A stretch of 64,000 nt of DNA from Diphasiastrum complanatum (lineage: Eukaryota > Streptophyta > Lycopodiopsida > Lycopodiales > Lycopodiaceae): assembly GCA_029204225.1 (NCBI GenBank), contig MU832218.1, positions 17,696 to 81,695 on the forward strand. Direction: 5' to 3'. Made by a program: the position numbers and the translations under genes. Each line of letters starts with the position of its first letter. The stretch's first letter is position 1. The notes beneath the pieces are model-generated. The model was given only the letters and a program-made list of their open reading frames with translations. It searched no databases and had not been told where the DNA came from. This document shows, one piece after another, positions 55,159 through 63,534 of the stretch.

Positions 55159-56366
55159 GAAGCATTCTGGAACAGAACGTTTCGAAAATTCTGGAACGCA
55201 GCGCATCTATGATTGGAATTATAGAATGAAGTTTTACCATTTGTTGGTTCTTTCTATATATGGGAGTTACTTGAATGCTAGCGCATTTTGCCAAGGTATG
55301 GCTCTTGGAGATGGAAAGATCAATAGATTTAAAAAGAAGTTTCAAGCATGCCACTTGCCATCAAATAAAGTTTTTACCAATTGCTAAGATTGTCCCAATG
55401 ACTCAGAGCACACTTAATTAAAAATAATAAGTATTGTTGATATTACATTTGAAAAATAGGAAAATTGTACTAATGTATCCTCTCTTGTTAAAAATCCTGC
55501 TGGGAATGTATTTTTTTTGAAGTTCTTGAATGCATCGATTGTGGAATGGCTCACAACTTTTAAGGCAATTACAGAAAGTACTAGACAAGTTGATCCTCAA
55601 AAAAATTTGCCATCATACACATTGTCTCTTTTTACACATCGAACTTGAGAATTGAATGGTAGAGGAAGTTGGAGCATTCTAGGATTGGTTGCATCAAATA
55701 GATAATCATTGAGGAGGCCACATATGACATGAAACAAATACATCATGCTACTACTATTGTCAAGGCCATGCATTGAAGTTGAAAAAGGTTGCAGACGATG
55801 TATCTTAAACAGTGAAGCATTAGAATGCCATGCTTACATGTAGCACCACAACTTTCATATCTCGCACATATACTAGTTAAATGGAGTTTAGAATTTTAGC
55901 TAGGCAATGCATTTCAACTTCAAAAGGTAGACAATGCATCTTCAAATTTACCACAGTTGGAATATCACGACGAGCAGTCTTCAAAGCTTTTGTACCAAGG
56001 TGAGCTAAAGTTTCCAATTCTTCTTCAGTAAGCCCTAGCAAAGGCAAGAAAAAAGATCACATGGTGCTCTATTAGTACTAAGCATTCACCGTAGCTGGAA
56101 ATTTTGAATACTCATACAAAACTTCATCTTAGCTCATAACCATTTAAGTTTCAATTGGCCCAAAAAAGAACACCTTGTGAATCAAAAGTCATTTTTAACT
56201 ACATAAATCGAAAAGATGGCTGGAATTCGTGGAAAACAAAAAATGCTAGACTTACCAATACAAGGGACACCTCCGAGAATAGCTATTGTTGCTGGTATTG
56301 CTCCATGTTGTGTTACAATGGCTTCAACTTCCTTGGCAGTTTGCAAATTTTGTGGATAAGGCATGC
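35604..56366 (-). CDS. PUMY: Pseudouridine-5'-phosphate glycosidase, 3' ten exons
   Basis: This enzyme of pseudouridine catabolism splits pseudouridine 5'-phosphate into uracil and ribose 5-phosphate (bacterial PsuG, plant PUMY; the plant enzyme is reported in peroxisomes). Ten exons on the minus strand join with matching phases to about 280 codons: 56256-56366, 55952-56034, 45577-45636, 45375-45435, 45108-45217, 40666-40743, 38878-38923, 38204-38324, 35863-35948, 35604-35692. Family blocks in order: [122 protein letters not shown]. The Lys in AGVKSILD is, as I recall the family, the Schiff-base lysine. About 40 N-terminal residues, including the LESTIISH motif with the catalytic Glu, are missing and should lie beyond 64,000. 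No exon is disrupted, so the gene looks functional. Confidence 0.93.
35863..35948 (-). CDS. PUMY: PUMY exon i
   Basis: 86 bp encoding [20 protein letters not shown] and ASLTS. Acceptor CTGCAG, donor GTATCC, phase 1. Confidence 0.94.
36997..37098. repeat. Tandem 51-bp duplication in a PUMY intron
   Basis: Two units, 36,997-37,047 and 37,048-37,098, share TATTGA(C/T)GTTATGTC and ACACAACAAC. They sit just after a short CA microsatellite (36,961-36,977). Confidence 0.75.
37150..37460 (+). repeat. Dispersed repeat, copy 1
   Basis: Non-coding unit in a PUMY intron whose second copy is split by the gypsy element (57,040-57,215 plus 63,535-63,680). Shared blocks in order: TGACATCCCTAC-like, CACATTCGCTTCC/CACATTAGCTTCC, TTGTACAATGA, ATGAAGG, AGCACTA, AAGCCAATCAAATGA, TTAGCTTGCTCAAAA-like, GAAAGCATAGC. 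Class unknown. Confidence 0.75.
38204..38324 (-). CDS. PUMY: PUMY exon h
   Basis: 121 bp encoding [20 protein letters not shown] and [13 protein letters not shown]. Acceptor GCAGCAG (tandem AGs, so a one-codon alternative is possible). Donor GTATGT, phase 2. Confidence 0.95.
38878..38923 (-). CDS. PUMY: PUMY exon g, with GC donor
   Basis: 46 bp encoding [15 protein letters not shown] plus one base. Acceptor TGCAG. The donor reads TCG/GCAAGT, a GC donor; the phase requires the split Asp codon completed by the next exon, which supports this junction. Confidence 0.9.
38924..40665. other. PUMY: PUMY intron between exons f and g
   Basis: 1.74-kb intron. A GC-richer block with GCTAGC and CTAGCTAGGTACTAGCTAGG-like words lies near 39,105-39,250. 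No mobile element ends were recognised. Confidence 0.5.
40666..40743 (-). CDS. PUMY: PUMY exon f
   Basis: 78 bp, exactly 26 codons (starts [10 protein letters not shown]; contains [14 protein letters not shown]). Acceptor TTTCAG, donor GTGAGG, phase 0 at both ends. The preceding 4.4-kb intron carries copia and gypsy fragments. Confidence 0.95.
41400..42375 (+). pseudogene. Gypsy integrase C-terminal half and chromodomain remnant
   Basis: Plus-strand gypsy integrase: [14 protein letters not shown], a gap where the second Asp should be, then [19 protein letters not shown] with the catalytic Glu, [12 protein letters not shown], the C-terminal [11 protein letters not shown] block with [11 protein letters not shown], and a broken chromodomain ending SNATWE. 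It ends with the purine run AAGGAGGGAAGGGA (42,362-42,375), a polypurine tract. It lies in the PUMY intron between exons e and f, antisense to the gene. Confidence 0.82.
42376..42495 (+). repeat. Gypsy LTR fragment
   Basis: Begins TGTCACATTAC directly after the polypurine tract, so it is the start of a 3' LTR. It is cut after roughly 120 bp, where RNase H coding sequence begins. Confidence 0.55.
42500..43225 (+). pseudogene. Gypsy RNase H and integrase zinc-finger fragment
   Basis: RNase H end ([19 protein letters not shown], then [14 protein letters not shown]), a frameshift into QVADALSRI, then the integrase HHCC domain ([32 protein letters not shown]) and [11 protein letters not shown] after a TGA. 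It stops near 43,225. In a normal pol these domains come before the integrase half found to their left, so the order here is permuted. Confidence 0.85.
43640..44440 (-). pseudogene. Copia protease/pre-integrase/integrase fragment
   Basis: Minus strand: a decayed protease site (LVDSRVASG, expected DSGA), VDMSYMYK-type block, GRLYKL-like block, then [35 protein letters not shown] (pre-integrase zinc region) and the first integrase block ending [20 protein letters not shown] at about 43,680. Several frameshifts. It lies in the PUMY intron in the same direction as the gene. Confidence 0.8.
44441..45107. other. PUMY: PUMY intron between exons e and f, remainder
   Basis: AT-rich intron sequence. 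No feature recognised. Confidence 0.5.
45108..45217 (-). CDS. PUMY: PUMY exon e, with lysine motif
   Basis: 110 bp encoding [26 protein letters not shown] and PRTLEYL. The acceptor reads TAGCAG: use of the second AG gives 107 bp and drops one Ala, with the frame kept either way. Donor GTTTGT. Confidence 0.95.
45375..45435 (-). CDS. PUMY: PUMY exon d
   Basis: 61 bp encoding [20 protein letters not shown], the glycine-rich family core. Donor GTATGA, phase 1. Confidence 0.95.
45577..45636 (-). CDS. PUMY: PUMY exon c
   Basis: 60 bp, exactly 20 codons ([20 protein letters not shown]). Acceptor GTTACAG, donor GTGGAC (weak but GT). The intron before it holds the gypsy element and the LTR it landed in. 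Confidence 0.93.
46447..46567. repeat. Tandem 66-bp duplication
   Basis: GGAATCTTTCTCCATG begins at 46,447 and 46,513. Both units continue with GAAAC(G/T)CCATACAGGACAGC. Confidence 0.85.
46796..46808 (-). promoter_or_regulatory. Primer binding site of LTR F (minus strand)
   Basis: Minus-strand TGGTATCAGAGTC directly inside the terminal CA of an LTR. The leader runs left toward exon c, but no gag is readable. Confidence 0.8.
46809..46985 (-). repeat. LTR F, 3' portion, interrupted by gypsy
   Basis: The inner end of a minus-strand LTR, ending in a GA microsatellite at 46,949-46,982 where the gypsy element inserted. The rest of the LTR resumes at 53,573. Confidence 0.75.
46949..46982. repeat. 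(GA)n microsatellite, left of gypsy insertion
   Basis: 17 uninterrupted AG units. The matching tract on the other side of the gypsy element is 53,578-53,603. Confidence 0.95.
46986..47387 (-). repeat. 3' LTR of minus-strand gypsy
   Basis: 402 bp. Reads TGGACTCGG...CGTTCA on the minus strand. Confidence 0.95.
47437..48614 (-). pseudogene. Integrase core and chromodomain of minus-strand gypsy
   Basis: In register with the preceding Pol. [11 protein letters not shown]-type block with first Asp, LSDRDSKFT with second Asp, a TAG at 48,327-48,329 in place of Gln, then [11 protein letters not shown] with the Glu. One missing base near 48,245 shifts frame. The rest reads in the 271-codon frame ending at 47,437: [37 protein letters not shown], and a chromodomain with [17 protein letters not shown]. 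Confidence 0.9.
48615..50849 (-). pseudogene. Pol of minus-strand gypsy: protease, RT, RNase H, integrase zinc domain
   Basis: 744 codons. The protease reads [12 protein letters not shown] at about residue 11, where family members have DSG or DTG; Asp replaces the conserved Gly. [29 protein letters not shown], catalytic YFDDNLVF with FDD at 356-358. RNase [14 protein letters not shown], the [19 protein letters not shown] block, TDRQSLRYL. The integrase HHCC domain begins [12 protein letters not shown] (about 687), with CPLC near 726. It ends at TAG 48,615-48,617, where relatives have Gln. Most likely inactive because of the protease change and the stops. Confidence 0.92.
50904..52145 (-). CDS. 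Gag of minus-strand gypsy
   Basis: 413 codons from the ATG at 52145. Order: a helical N-terminus ([17 protein letters not shown]), a Pro-rich region, the retrotransposon Gag domain ([45 protein letters not shown]), a Pro/Ser-rich linker and the zinc knuckle [14 protein letters not shown]. It ends in TAG at 50,904-50,906. The pol frame follows in the same register 18 codons before its first Met, so Gag and Pol are separated only by that one codon. Confidence 0.92.
   Translation of the reverse strand: MASSPTTPASHSGPLDEQFSDMRDSLTLLSSRFDQMMTSFTTLQTGFATMQSQIDSLQPHGPGKAPVHSSFGSPFGLPSSSTSFGGGPHFPPNPPPGFPRPTAPESHFPRHLAPEPHFARDFRDRVQLATYSGSSDENLLENWFAKLDTYFQIYPKTDPQKIQLAALHLDGRAATWWRVYRLDPDQDGLQLWPTFRRDLRHAMIDPQWLSRQRDIFRSLTQTGDLSSYTDQFIDLSYLFTDLQPTELISRYIAGRRGALRYDASSFRPPTLVEAMSLASTLQHKYHDPAPFRFSRPRPSLSPLPSPAPSAPSTVVPTSSLTSPAPRPPPPRPAFVRRYTSAEFADIQQKRLCFRCKSPDHIARDCRQPLPISTAVFYHEGTTPDESDIYIHISDEPDLSPEPSTDLLPATCHA
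52146..53152 (-). mobile_element. Leader of minus-strand gypsy
   Basis: About 1 kb between primer site and gag. Unusually rich in GGGCGCC-like words. No convincing protein. Confidence 0.6.
53153..53165 (-). promoter_or_regulatory. Primer binding site of minus-strand gypsy
   Basis: Plus-strand TGCTCTGATACCA, the complement of TGGTATCAGAGCA. About 1 kb of leader follows before gag. Confidence 0.93.
53171..53572 (-). repeat. 5' LTR of minus-strand gypsy
   Basis: 402 bp, three substitutions from the other LTR (all G/A on the plus strand). Confidence 0.95.
53573..54005 (-). repeat. LTR F, 5' portion
   Basis: Continues LTR F from 46,985. On the minus strand the LTR starts TGTCATCTGCATT at 54,005 and, with 46,809-46,985, totals about 610 bp. 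Just outside it the minus strand reads AAGTATGGGGAG, a polypurine tract, so this LTR follows the 3' end of an internal region. Confidence 0.65.
54006..55000 (-). mobile_element. Probable 3' internal region upstream of LTR F
   Basis: On the minus strand the last stretch reads GAGGACAAAAAATTTCTAAG then TATGGGGAG, the kind of 3' end that precedes plant LTRs. No coding domains are readable; this would be a 3' untranslated region or decayed pol. Confidence 0.4.
55015..55160. repeat. Low-complexity (AAAC)n / poly-A-rich tract
   Basis: Mixed CAAAA, AACAAA and CCAA runs. Apparent reading frames through it are artefacts. Confidence 0.9.
55161..55951. other. PUMY: PUMY intron, no recognised feature
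   Basis: AT-rich intron sequence next to exon b. Confidence 0.5.
55952..56034 (-). CDS. PUMY: PUMY exon b
   Basis: 83 bp, from an intron of 221 bp. Encodes [19 protein letters not shown] and ARRDIPTV. Donor GTAAAT. It ends in phase 0 before a 10.3-kb intron. Confidence 0.95.
56256..56366 (-). CDS. PUMY: PUMY exon a (first visible)
   Basis: 111 bp. Acceptor ...CTAG before GCATGCC, donor GTAAGT. Encodes [17 protein letters not shown] and [10 protein letters not shown]. It enters in phase 1, so the previous exon must end in CAT-G (His, then the first base of Gly). Confidence 0.95.
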
Positions 56367-57039
56367 CTAGATAAGGAGCAAAATGTCATCATCTTTAAAA
56401 TGAGGTTATTTGACTATAAACTTTTCTCACAGCAAAAGGACATTTGTTTAGGAAGAAAATTTGCAAACAAAGAAGATGGAGGGAATGGGAATTTGTGACA
56501 AGAGAATTTCCATCTTGAAGCTAGCACCCATGTTGCAACAAATTGTTGAAACATTCATATAAACTATGCCAAAGTTTTCATTTGATCCCATAATCTAGAA
56601 AATAAGAAAACAAACAAGGTTGTTTCTAAGTGAGGACTACATTTACCTCAAATAGGAACCTGAACACATCCATCATGACCATTTCCTTGCACTTTCAAGC
56701 AGTAGCATTTGATAACAGTTGAATTGTAGGCAAATTATTGTAATTTGTTTGAGACCGCATGGTCCCTACGATGATATTATATGCAATTTTTGAACCATTT
56801 GGTCAACTAGGCAAGCAACTAGTTCATTTCCCATAAATGAGAATCTGGTAGGGTGCGGATGGTAGGGAGATTGTATGTACAATCTATGGACTTTGCATTT
56901 TGTATAGGATCCTATGAGCATTTTGAATTAATCTCAAAGAGGCAAAGTTTCTTTGTTGGAGGGCTTGTAAGACACCGTATTGTTGCCTACTCTAGAAAAC
57001 CATAATCATAAGGAAGTTTGTTGTTGGATTGTCGTATCA
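56367..57039. other. PUMY: PUMY upstream intron, no recognised feature
   Basis: The minus-strand intron upstream of exon a. I found no exon ending in CAT-G here, so the intron must continue past the gypsy element and out of the window. Confidence 0.5.
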
Positions 57040-57215
57040 TGCATGATATTTTATGGAATTGTTCACATCCCTACACACATCCTCAATGCCCTAAAGCAGT
57101 TGTAGGTCCAATGCACAAACATCTCTCCACATTAGCTTCCTTACAATTGTACAATGACCAACGTGCTAAGTTTCTATCGATTCTCCAGAGGTGGAAAGCG
57201 GATGAAGGCCAGCAC
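57040..57215 (+). repeat. Dispersed repeat copy 2, left part
   Basis: Homologous to about 37,165-37,316 (CACATCCCTAC, CACATTAGCTTCC, TTGTACAATGA, ATGAAGGCCAGCAC). It breaks at the gypsy target AGCAC (57,211-57,215). Confidence 0.75.
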
Positions 57216-57573
57216 TGTTACGAGCTCGTAACCAGTGCCAAACCCTAGAGAACACAGATAGGTTAGATACCACAGTCAGGGTCGTGTCCAGCGTACATGA
57301 CCAACAGGGCAAGACAGTGTGAGTAGTGTGCCCCAGCACGGTCCATAGCTATGGCGGGCCTAACACAGCCTAGGGACCCTGTCAGCAGGATAGGGCCCCC
57401 AGTTGAGTCCCGACGTGCAGTCGGCCACGTCAGTGCCACATGGCCGACACTTGGCAGTTGCATGCTACCAGTCCTCACACTGGGCTAGGAGGGGCTTACT
57501 CTATATCAGGGAGTAGGCAAGGTTGGGTGGATCAGTTAGTGTTTGCCCTACTGTGGTGTTAGGATCTATTACA
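57216..57573 (+). repeat. 5' LTR of plus-strand gypsy
   Basis: 358 bp. Differs from the 3' LTR by a few substitutions and several one-base indels. Confidence 0.96.
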
Positions 57574-57574
57574 C

Positions 57575-57587
57575 TGGTATCAGAGCC
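57575..57587 (+). promoter_or_regulatory. Primer binding site of plus-strand gypsy
   Basis: TGGTATCAGAGCC, one base after the LTR end. A leader of about 790 bases follows. Confidence 0.95.
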
Positions 57588-58375
57588 ATCTCCATCCTAG
57601 GGAGTTTAGGACAGCAGTAGAGAAAGCTATCAGAAGATAGGAAGTGTTTCTCAGATTCTCAGAGAGGAATAGAGGAGGAGGATCGCTGTAGGAGCAGCCT
57701 TCAAACTTCTGATTTCCACTGAGAAATCACAGTAGCAAGGAGTTAGATTCCAAGTGTAGGTAACTCGCTGAAAAAACAGCTGTTTCTCACTGAGTTCAGA
57801 GGATTCTCTATAGTTTTCCCAGCGAAATTAGAGTAGGAAGAAGCCAGCACCTCCATCGCTGTACAGTCAGAGACCTACATCCGATTTCCAGGGAAAAAGT
57901 CACTGGTTCTCAGCGAGTTGAAGCCAAAAAAGAGGAGCAGGGCCAGCGCTGCCAGTGCTTCTGAAAATCTGGTTTTTCAACAAGTTTTTGGGCCCCAACG
58001 TCAGAGATTTGGAGCAAGAGGATTCCTACCAGATCAGCGAGTAGGAGACTTCTGAAATTTCAGAACTCAGAAGGGTTTTTGGACTTCAGATTTGCCTTTT
58101 TGTGGACAAGTTGGATTGCAATCAGACCAGCGAGCTACTATCCTCAAAAAACCGGGAAATTTAGTACCGTTTTGAAGCCTCAAACTGGCATTTTTCGGAA
58201 CAGCAGGTCTGAAATCTTGGGGAAAAGAGCTGAAAGGGTTCCTCTTCATTCTTTCTTTGGAAGTACAGTCCTCAGAAACAGCTAAGTCATCTTTCCTTTC
58301 CCTTGTACAGTTGTAAATTAGTCTTTTAGACTTTTTTCCTTCAGAAGTTAAGGTAGCTCTCTTTCAGTTTCGAAG

Positions 58376-61300
58376 ATGACCACTCCTCAGGGACCTGATC
58401 AACCCCAGGAGAGAGGCTTCGACGAACTTGAAACAGAAGCCTTGGCTTACAGAAAAGGGAAGGAACCTATGGAAGTAGAAGAACAGGAACAGTTCGCCGA
58501 AGAACTCGACGAACTGGTTACCAAGGAGCAGTTCCTCCAATTGGTAACAGAGGTGGATGAACTGAAACTGGCATTAGCCAATTTCAAGTCCAGTGTGGAC
58601 GACTCGTTCGCTGAACTCAAAAACTTGATTTTGAGTTCCGCGAAAGGAAGCCTTCCCTCCACTTCTCAGTTATCCCCTTCTCCACTTCCATCAGTTTCGG
58701 GTGAGACTTTACGGTCTCACCCCAGTGTTTTTAAAGATTTAAAGCCTCCTACTTTTAATGGGGAAGAGAAGGATAGAAATGCAGATATTCTACAAACCTT
58801 CCTCAGCAAATGGAAGAACATTCATGCTCTTAAACAGACCCCTGACCATTTGCAAGCAATTGAGGCCAGTCTTTCTTTAGGGCCTATGGCCTATAAGTGG
58901 TGGTTAAATCTCCAGGAGACTGGGCAGACTCCCCGGTCATGGAAAGCTTTTGAAGAAGCTTTCCTAAGAGAATTTCTACCAGAGAATGAACTTGATAGAG
59001 CCTGGGAAGCCTGGGAAAGAACAGTAATGGACAAGTCCCTCATCCAATATATCTCGCAGTATCGAGAGGCAATTTTAAAGATTAAAAATATGGATGACTA
59101 TCAAAAAATCAGAGGATTTGTCCGTGGCCTCAAAGATGAATATAAAGTAGAGGTCCAGAGAAACTCGCCTACTACCCTTGAGCAAGCTCTCAGATATGCT
59201 CAAATCTATGATGATTCAGTGGGTAGGAAGAGAGCGAGACAGCAACCACTTTCTGAGCAGCTTCCTCAGAAAGACTTTCAATTTAAAAAGAAATTTTTAA
59301 AAAGAAAGAAAGAAGATAAATTTAAAGGTGAAGCTCCTCAGAAACGCCCTTCACTCATACAGCCCTTAAAACCAGATGATTTTGAGAAAGCCAAACAAGA
59401 ACGTTTGTGCTTTGTGTGTATGGGCAAGGGACACACAGTCAGACAGTGTCCCAAGGGGCCTTTCACTAAAAAAGATAAGAAAGATAAAAAACAAGTTCAT
59501 CTTGTTCAGACTGTATGTTTCCCCAGTGACTCGGCAGCTTCCGAGATCAAAGTGTATCATGAAGATCATGAACACTGTTGCCAGCTGACCTCTGCAATGC
59601 TAGCGAGACCCTTCAGCTTTGGGCCGCATGACCTAGTACGTATGCATGGGAAAGTTGGTAACCAGTCAGTAAGAGTCATGGTTGATGATGGGGCAACCCA
59701 TAATTTCATCAACCACACCCTGGTTAAAAAGCTTAAACTACCAGAAGTACCTAGTCAGCATAGGTACATAGTTTCATTAGCTAAGGGTGAAGATAAAAAA
59801 ATATGGGAAACTATGGTAAGTAAGTTAAATCTTGGTATTCAGGGGTACCAAGATCAAATAAACTTTCAGATAATGCACCTGGATCGAACAGACATTGTTC
59901 TCGGGAGAGATTGGCTCTACAGTTTAGGACCTTCCCTCCACAGAAACTATCAGGAGAACACCCTCAGCTTTCAGTATAAAGGCCGAGAGATCCAGTTGCA
60001 TGGGGAGCATGATGTTCCCAACAGCCCTATGGTCTGCAGTTCAGAGCTCTGTCAGCTAATCGGAGACGAAGACCATCAGGTATTCTTATGTGACTTTCAG
60101 TTTATTCCTGAAGTTTCTATTTCCAGTTCTATTCAGCAGAAAATCAGTAAATTAGAAACTTTATTGTCTAAATTTAAAGATGTTTTTCCTGAAGATTTGC
60201 CACATGGTTTACCACCTAGCAGAGAGGTAGATCATGTAATAAACCTAGTACCAGGTACAGCACCTGTTTCTAAACCTCCGTATCGGGTCAGCCGAACAGA
60301 GGATGAAGAAATAACTAGGCAGTTAACAGACTATCTTGGGAAAGGCCAAATTCAGACCAGTAGTTCACCATGGGCCTCACCAGTCCTATTGGTGAAAAAG
60401 AAGGAGGGGTCTATGCGTCTTTGCGTAGATTACAGAGCCCTCAATAAAGTCACAATTAAGAATAAATACCCTATGCCTCGGGCAGACGAGTTGTTTGATC
60501 AACTCGACGGGGCTAAGTTTTTCAGTAAAATAGACCTCAGATCGGGATATCATCAAGTCCGTATAAAATCAGAAGATGTCTCGAAAACAGCTTTTAGGAC
60601 TCGTCACGGTCATTATGAGTTTAAGGTGATGCCATTTGGGCTCACAAATGCTCCAGCTACCTTTATGACCTTGATGAACAGTGTCCTCAGACCATACTTG
60701 GGTAAATTTGTAGTCGTATTTTTAGATGACATCCTCGTTTACAGCAAAACCAGGAAGGAGCATCTAAAACACCTCAGAAAGGTGTTTCGACTGCTCAGAA
60801 AGCATAAGCTTTATGCTAAACAATCCAAGTGTGAATTCTTCGTTGAAGAAGTAGCATATTTGGGTCACATTATCTCTTCAGATGGGATTAAGATGGACCC
60901 AAATAAGGTTAAAGCCATACTCAGTTGGCTGAGACCTCAGAATATTTTGGAACTTCAAATCTTTCTTGGTCTGGCGGGATATTACAGACGATTTGTCAAG
61001 GAATATGCTCAGATAGCAGTCCCTATGACAAATCTCCTTAAAGGGAAGGGAAAGGAGTTCATTTGGGAGTCCGCACAACAGGAGAGCTTTGATGCTCTCA
61101 AAACAGCCTTAGCTACAGCACCAGTTTTAAAGGTCGTCGACCCCAATCAGCCATTTGTGGTCGAAACAGATGCTAGCGACTTTGCAGTAGGTGCTGTGCT
61201 AACTCAGGGTGGACGACCAGTTGCCTTCGAGAGTAAAAAACTCGAGCCAGCACAGACTAGGTATAGTGCCTATGAAAAGGAACTCTTTTCTATAGTCCAT

Positions 61301-62176
61301 GCCCTTAAGACTTGGAGGCATTATTTGTATGGTGCCAACTTTGAGGTCCTGACAGACCATGAGAGTCTCAGATACCTTTGCAATCAACCTGAGCTTAGAG
61401 GTCGGAAAGCTCGTTGGGCAGAGTTGATGCAAGAGTTTGACATGTCTATCAGATATAGGCGTGGAAAATTCAATACAGTAGCAGATGCCCTTAGCAGAAT
61501 GCCTATGATAAACGAGCTGAGTTTTACTCAGATTCGTAATGAGTTACTCGAGTCCTTGAGAGGGAAATGCCAGCATGATGCATTCTTCTCTATTATCTGG
61601 AACTCAGTCCAGAACAGACAGTTACAGACTCCAGAACCAGTTCCCGGGGCTGGTGCCAGTTCATCCAAGAATACGGCAGCTTCCGTTGAGGATGATAATG
61701 AGTCCGAGTATACGTCGTCAGATGACGTTGAGGATTCTGAGCCTGTATTACCCAAGCAAACCCCAGTGGTTGAGGGTCAGTTGACTCAAGGATTCAAATG
61801 GAAACAGTATTCCATTCAGGATGAGTACTTGCTCTATAGAGATAGAGTATGTGTCCCCAATTCAGAGGATTATAGGCAGCAGGTCCTATATGAATGTCAT
61901 GACAATCCTAGCGCGGGACACCCAGGCATACAGAAGACCTATGAGCTTCTTCGTAGGCAATTTTTCTGGCCCAGTATGAAAAAGGACGTCCACCAGTATG
62001 TAACCAGTTGCCAGAAATGTCAAGTAAATAAAGCAGAGCGTTTAAAGGCAGGAGGGTTGTTGCATCCCTTAGAAATACCAGCTGGTAAATGGGAGAGTAT
62101 CTCCATGGATTTTATAGTAGGCCTGCCTAAACCCAAAGGGGTAATGACGCTATATGGGTCACAGTTGACCGTCTGA
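58376..62176 (+). CDS. Gag-pol polyprotein of plus-strand gypsy
   Basis: 1,266 codons from the ATG at 58376. Gag: acidic coiled-coil-like N-terminus, Gag domain ([40 protein letters not shown]), zinc knuckle with C345, C348, H353, C358. Protease [12 protein letters not shown], Asp437-Asp438-Gly439. [14 protein letters not shown] near 681, [13 protein letters not shown], catalytic FLDD at 782-785. RNase [15 protein letters not shown] near 927, TDHESLRYL near 991. Integrase HHCC ([19 protein letters not shown]) and [10 protein letters not shown] with the first catalytic Asp near 1244. A one-base indel near 62,141 then shifts the frame and ends it. No stop interrupts the first 3.8 kb. Confidence 0.96.
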   Translation: MTTPQGPDQPQERGFDELETEALAYRKGKEPMEVEEQEQFAEELDELVTKEQFLQLVTEVDELKLALANFKSSVDDSFAELKNLILSSAKGSLPSTSQLSPSPLPSVSGETLRSHPSVFKDLKPPTFNGEEKDRNADILQTFLSKWKNIHALKQTPDHLQAIEASLSLGPMAYKWWLNLQETGQTPRSWKAFEEAFLREFLPENELDRAWEAWERTVMDKSLIQYISQYREAILKIKNMDDYQKIRGFVRGLKDEYKVEVQRNSPTTLEQALRYAQIYDDSVGRKRARQQPLSEQLPQKDFQFKKKFLKRKKEDKFKGEAPQKRPSLIQPLKPDDFEKAKQERLCFVCMGKGHTVRQCPKGPFTKKDKKDKKQVHLVQTVCFPSDSAASEIKVYHEDHEHCCQLTSAMLARPFSFGPHDLVRMHGKVGNQSVRVMVDDGATHNFINHTLVKKLKLPEVPSQHRYIVSLAKGEDKKIWETMVSKLNLGIQGYQDQINFQIMHLDRTDIVLGRDWLYSLGPSLHRNYQENTLSFQYKGREIQLHGEHDVPNSPMVCSSELCQLIGDEDHQVFLCDFQFIPEVSISSSIQQKISKLETLLSKFKDVFPEDLPHGLPPSREVDHVINLVPGTAPVSKPPYRVSRTEDEEITRQLTDYLGKGQIQTSSSPWASPVLLVKKKEGSMRLCVDYRALNKVTIKNKYPMPRADELFDQLDGAKFFSKIDLRSGYHQVRIKSEDVSKTAFRTRHGHYEFKVMPFGLTNAPATFMTLMNSVLRPYLGKFVVVFLDDILVYSKTRKEHLKHLRKVFRLLRKHKLYAKQSKCEFFVEEVAYLGHIISSDGIKMDPNKVKAILSWLRPQNILELQIFLGLAGYYRRFVKEYAQIAVPMTNLLKGKGKEFIWESAQQESFDALKTALATAPVLKVVDPNQPFVVETDASDFAVGAVLTQGGRPVAFESKKLEPAQTRYSAYEKELFSIVHALKTWRHYLYGANFEVLTDHESLRYLCNQPELRGRKARWAELMQEFDMSIRYRRGKFNTVADALSRMPMINELSFTQIRNELLESLRGKCQHDAFFSIIWNSVQNRQLQTPEPVPGAGASSSKNTAASVEDDNESEYTSSDDVEDSEPVLPKQTPVVEGQLTQGFKWKQYSIQDEYLLYRDRVCVPNSEDYRQQVLYECHDNPSAGHPGIQKTYELLRRQFFWPSMKKDVHQYVTSCQKCQVNKAERLKAGGLLHPLEIPAGKWESISMDFIVGLPKPKGVMTLYGSQLTV

Positions 62177-63160
62177 CCAAAATGGCTCATTTTATTCCGA
62201 CCAAAACAACCGTTAGAGCTCCAGAGTTAGCGAGGTTGTTTGTAGAGGGCTATTTAAATTGTACGGTCTACCTTCCGGCATAGTCAGCGACCGGGACAGT
62301 AAGTTTACTGGAAATTTTTGGAAGGCAGTATTCCATCATCTCCATACTAAACTTAATATGAGTACCACCGACCATCCACAGACGGACGGTCAAACAGAAA
62401 GGGTAAATCAAGTGCTGGAGGATATGCTTCGTGCATACGTCAGCAAGAGGCAGACTATTGGGAGGAGTATCTCTCGATATTAGAGTTTGCTTACAACAGT
62501 ACCAAACATTCAGCTACGGGATACAGCCCATTTATGCTGATGTACGGTTTTCAGCCACGCTCACCCACAGCTGTAGGGTTTTAAACAAGAAAAAGTTGAA
62601 GCAGCCAGAAACTTTTTAGAAGACCTAAACCAGATGATAGAACATGCTAAGCGTAGCATTAGACAATCCCAGGATCGAGCCAGGCATTATGCAGATCCAC
62701 ACAGACGGGATGTGCAGTTCTCCACTGGTGAGAAAGTCTACTTGAGAGTCCCAGTTGACTCTAAAACCCTCAAATCAGGAGTGTGTGCTAAGTTGTCTCC
62801 AAGGTATTGTGGTCCCTTTACCATCAGTAGGAGACTAGGCGAGGTCACCTATGAACTAGAACTCCCAACACAGCAGTAAGGTTTTTCCAGTTTTTCATGT
62901 AAGTCAGTTACGAAAAGCCTTAACCAGATCAGATAATCTGGTAGGGGACAGTGTTCTAGTTCTCCCATTGGATCCTCAACAACCTCCACATGAACCAGAG
63001 GAAATTCTTGATAGTAGAGAGACGCAGACTCGTCATACTCTCTACCGAGAATATCTGGTTAAGTGGAATGATCAGCTGGTTGAGAATGCCCACTTGGGAA
63101 AGAGGCAGCGTCCTTCGCAAGATTTTTCCAGACTTTGTCTTAGAGGACCAAGACGATTCT
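62141..63160 (+). pseudogene. Integrase core to chromodomain of plus-strand gypsy, frameshifted
   Basis: The rest of Pol is readable across three frames: [30 protein letters not shown] with the second Asp, [15 protein letters not shown] with the Glu, EFAYNSTKHSATGY, PRYCGPFTISRRLGEV, then YLVKWNDQLVENA and the broken end of a chromodomain. Indels fall near 62,141, 62,245, 62,455, 62,583, 62,870 and 63,088. As read, the integrase cannot be made. Confidence 0.93.
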
Positions 63161-63174
63161 TAAGGGGGAGGGAG
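63161..63174 (+). promoter_or_regulatory. Polypurine tract of plus-strand gypsy
   Basis: TAAGGGGGAGGGAG directly before the 3' LTR. Confidence 0.9.
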
Positions 63175-63534
63175 TGTTACGAGCTCGTAACCAGTGCCAA
63201 ACCCTAGAGAACAAGATAGGTCAGATACCACAGTCAGGGTCGGTGTCCAGCGTACATGACCAACAGGGCAAGACAGTGTGAGTAGTGTGCCCCAGGCACG
63301 GTCCATAGCTATGGCGGGCCTAACACAGCCTAGGGACCCTGTCAGCAGGATAGGGCCCCCAGTTGGGTCCCGACGTGCAGTCGGCCACGTCAGTGCCACA
63401 TGGCCGACACTTGGCTAGTTGCATGCTACCAGTCCTCACACTGGGCTAGGAGGGGCTTACTCTATATCAGGGAGTAGGCAAGGTTGGGTGGATCAGTTAG
63501 TGTTTGCCCTACTGTGGTGTTAGGATCTATTACA
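63175..63534 (+). repeat. 3' LTR of plus-strand gypsy
   Basis: 360 bp, followed by the target duplication AGCAC at 63,535-63,539. Confidence 0.96.

Larger units (their letters stand above)
57216..63534 (+). mobile_element. Complete Ty3/gypsy chromovirus-like element, plus strand
   Basis: LTRs of 358 and 360 bp, about 98% alike (TGTTACGAGCTCG...CTATTACA), exact 5-bp target duplication AGCAC (57,211-57,215 and 63,535-63,539), initiator-Met primer site, 1,266-codon gag-pol frame, decayed integrase end with chromodomain remnant, and polypurine tract TAAGGGGGAGGGAG. It is 6.3 kb, inside the intron upstream of PUMY exon a and antisense to the gene. Confidence 0.97.

Noticed and set aside
54970-55354. 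Phe/Val-rich minus-strand frames
   Set aside because: They come from the AAAC-rich low-complexity tract, not a membrane protein.
57263-57478. Minus-strand 71-codon frame repeated at 63,160-63,399
   Set aside because: Antisense translation of the two gypsy LTRs.
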